NCBI GenBank assembly: GCA_047495785.1 | Contig: JBLDXI010000036.1 | Span: 992,001 to 1,056,000, forward strand | Source: Lepidodermella squamata | Lineage: Eukaryota; Gastrotricha | DNA length: 64,000 nt | Direction: 5' to 3' | Part shown: piece after piece, positions 63,799-64,000 of the stretch | How positions within the stretch are numbered: the stretch's first letter is position 1 | How the letters are laid out: every line of letters begins with the position of its first letter | Notes under the pieces: generated by a model | What the model was told of the DNA's origin: nothing | Database searches by the model: none | What the model saw: only the letters and a program-made list of their open reading frames with translations | Made by a program: the position numbers and the translations under genes

Positions 63799-64000
63799 TA
63801 TTTTTAATAAGATCCAAAGTCCAACTTAACCAATGAATCATCTCATTACACTTTTTGCAATCATCTCAAGCCACTTTTTGTGCTTAAGATCAACGAGATC
63901 AACACATCTTTAACAGCATCTCGCCGATCTTTTGCTGTAAATTAATTCTCAGCAGTTTTTAATTATTGACATTTAAAAAATTAAAATTGTATAAATTGAA
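63799..64000. other. Window end, no feature recognised
   Basis: AT-rich sequence to the right of the TA-flanked element. No gene or repeat supported. Confidence 0.4.

Overview
This window is genomic DNA from an invertebrate animal that I cannot place more precisely. The evidence is short spliceosomal introns (about 45-150 bp, with a few longer), a cluster of gustatory-receptor-like 7TM genes, two pentameric Cys-loop channel genes, secreted cysteine-rich genes and several nested eukaryotic mobile elements. No vertebrate- or plant-specific gene was seen. Splice donors of the GTT type occur repeatedly (GTTAGT, GTTGGT, GTTTGC, GTTCGG).

Layout. (1) 0.15-16.3 kb is a tandem array with a period of exactly 5,394 bp. 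Each unit carries a U2-snRNA-like gene, a non-LTR reverse transcriptase with a damaged APE-type endonuclease, a 32-nt U2 fragment directly after the 3' untranslated region, and a foldback element. The third unit is interrupted by a second non-LTR element (opposite strand, oligo-T start, 8-bp target duplication) and is then truncated. A diverged relic of the same unit lies at 17.0-18.1 kb. (2) 18.4-28.9 kb holds a 13-exon secreted cysteine-rich/LamG gene, a Cys-loop channel, an intronless Och1-like glycosyltransferase, a relic channel exon and a small secreted cysteine-rich gene. (3) 30.445-50.174 kb is an apparently complete Maverick/Polinton of 19.7 kb. It has 56-bp perfect terminal inverted repeats beginning AG and a 6-bp target duplication (AACGTG), and it sits inside a smaller element rich in GCTCAA repeats. 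(4) 50.7-64 kb holds a second glycosyltransferase copy, a tRNA-derived SINE, three gustatory-receptor-like genes (two frameshifted), a second cysteine-rich gene head-to-head with a LamG/Cys-loop channel fusion, and a 1.1-kb TA-flanked element with inverted termini.

The Polinton is the most interesting part. It has the expected core: integrase with chromodomain, major and minor capsid proteins, a pVI/pX-like basic protein, an adenain-like protease, a packaging ATPase and a protein-primed-type family B polymerase. Its cargo is unusual: a two-repeat TATA-box-binding-protein-like protein, a protein with a PC4/Sub1-like core, a deoxynucleoside kinase, a dUTPase and a RING/TRAF-type zinc-finger protein. 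My inference is that the element carries its own promoter-recognition and nucleotide-supply modules. Most of its genes are spliced and read through without disabling changes, so the copy looks young.

Gene spans for spliced genes run from the first to the last coding base. Exon limits were read by eye and may be off by one or two bases, most of all in the polymerase.
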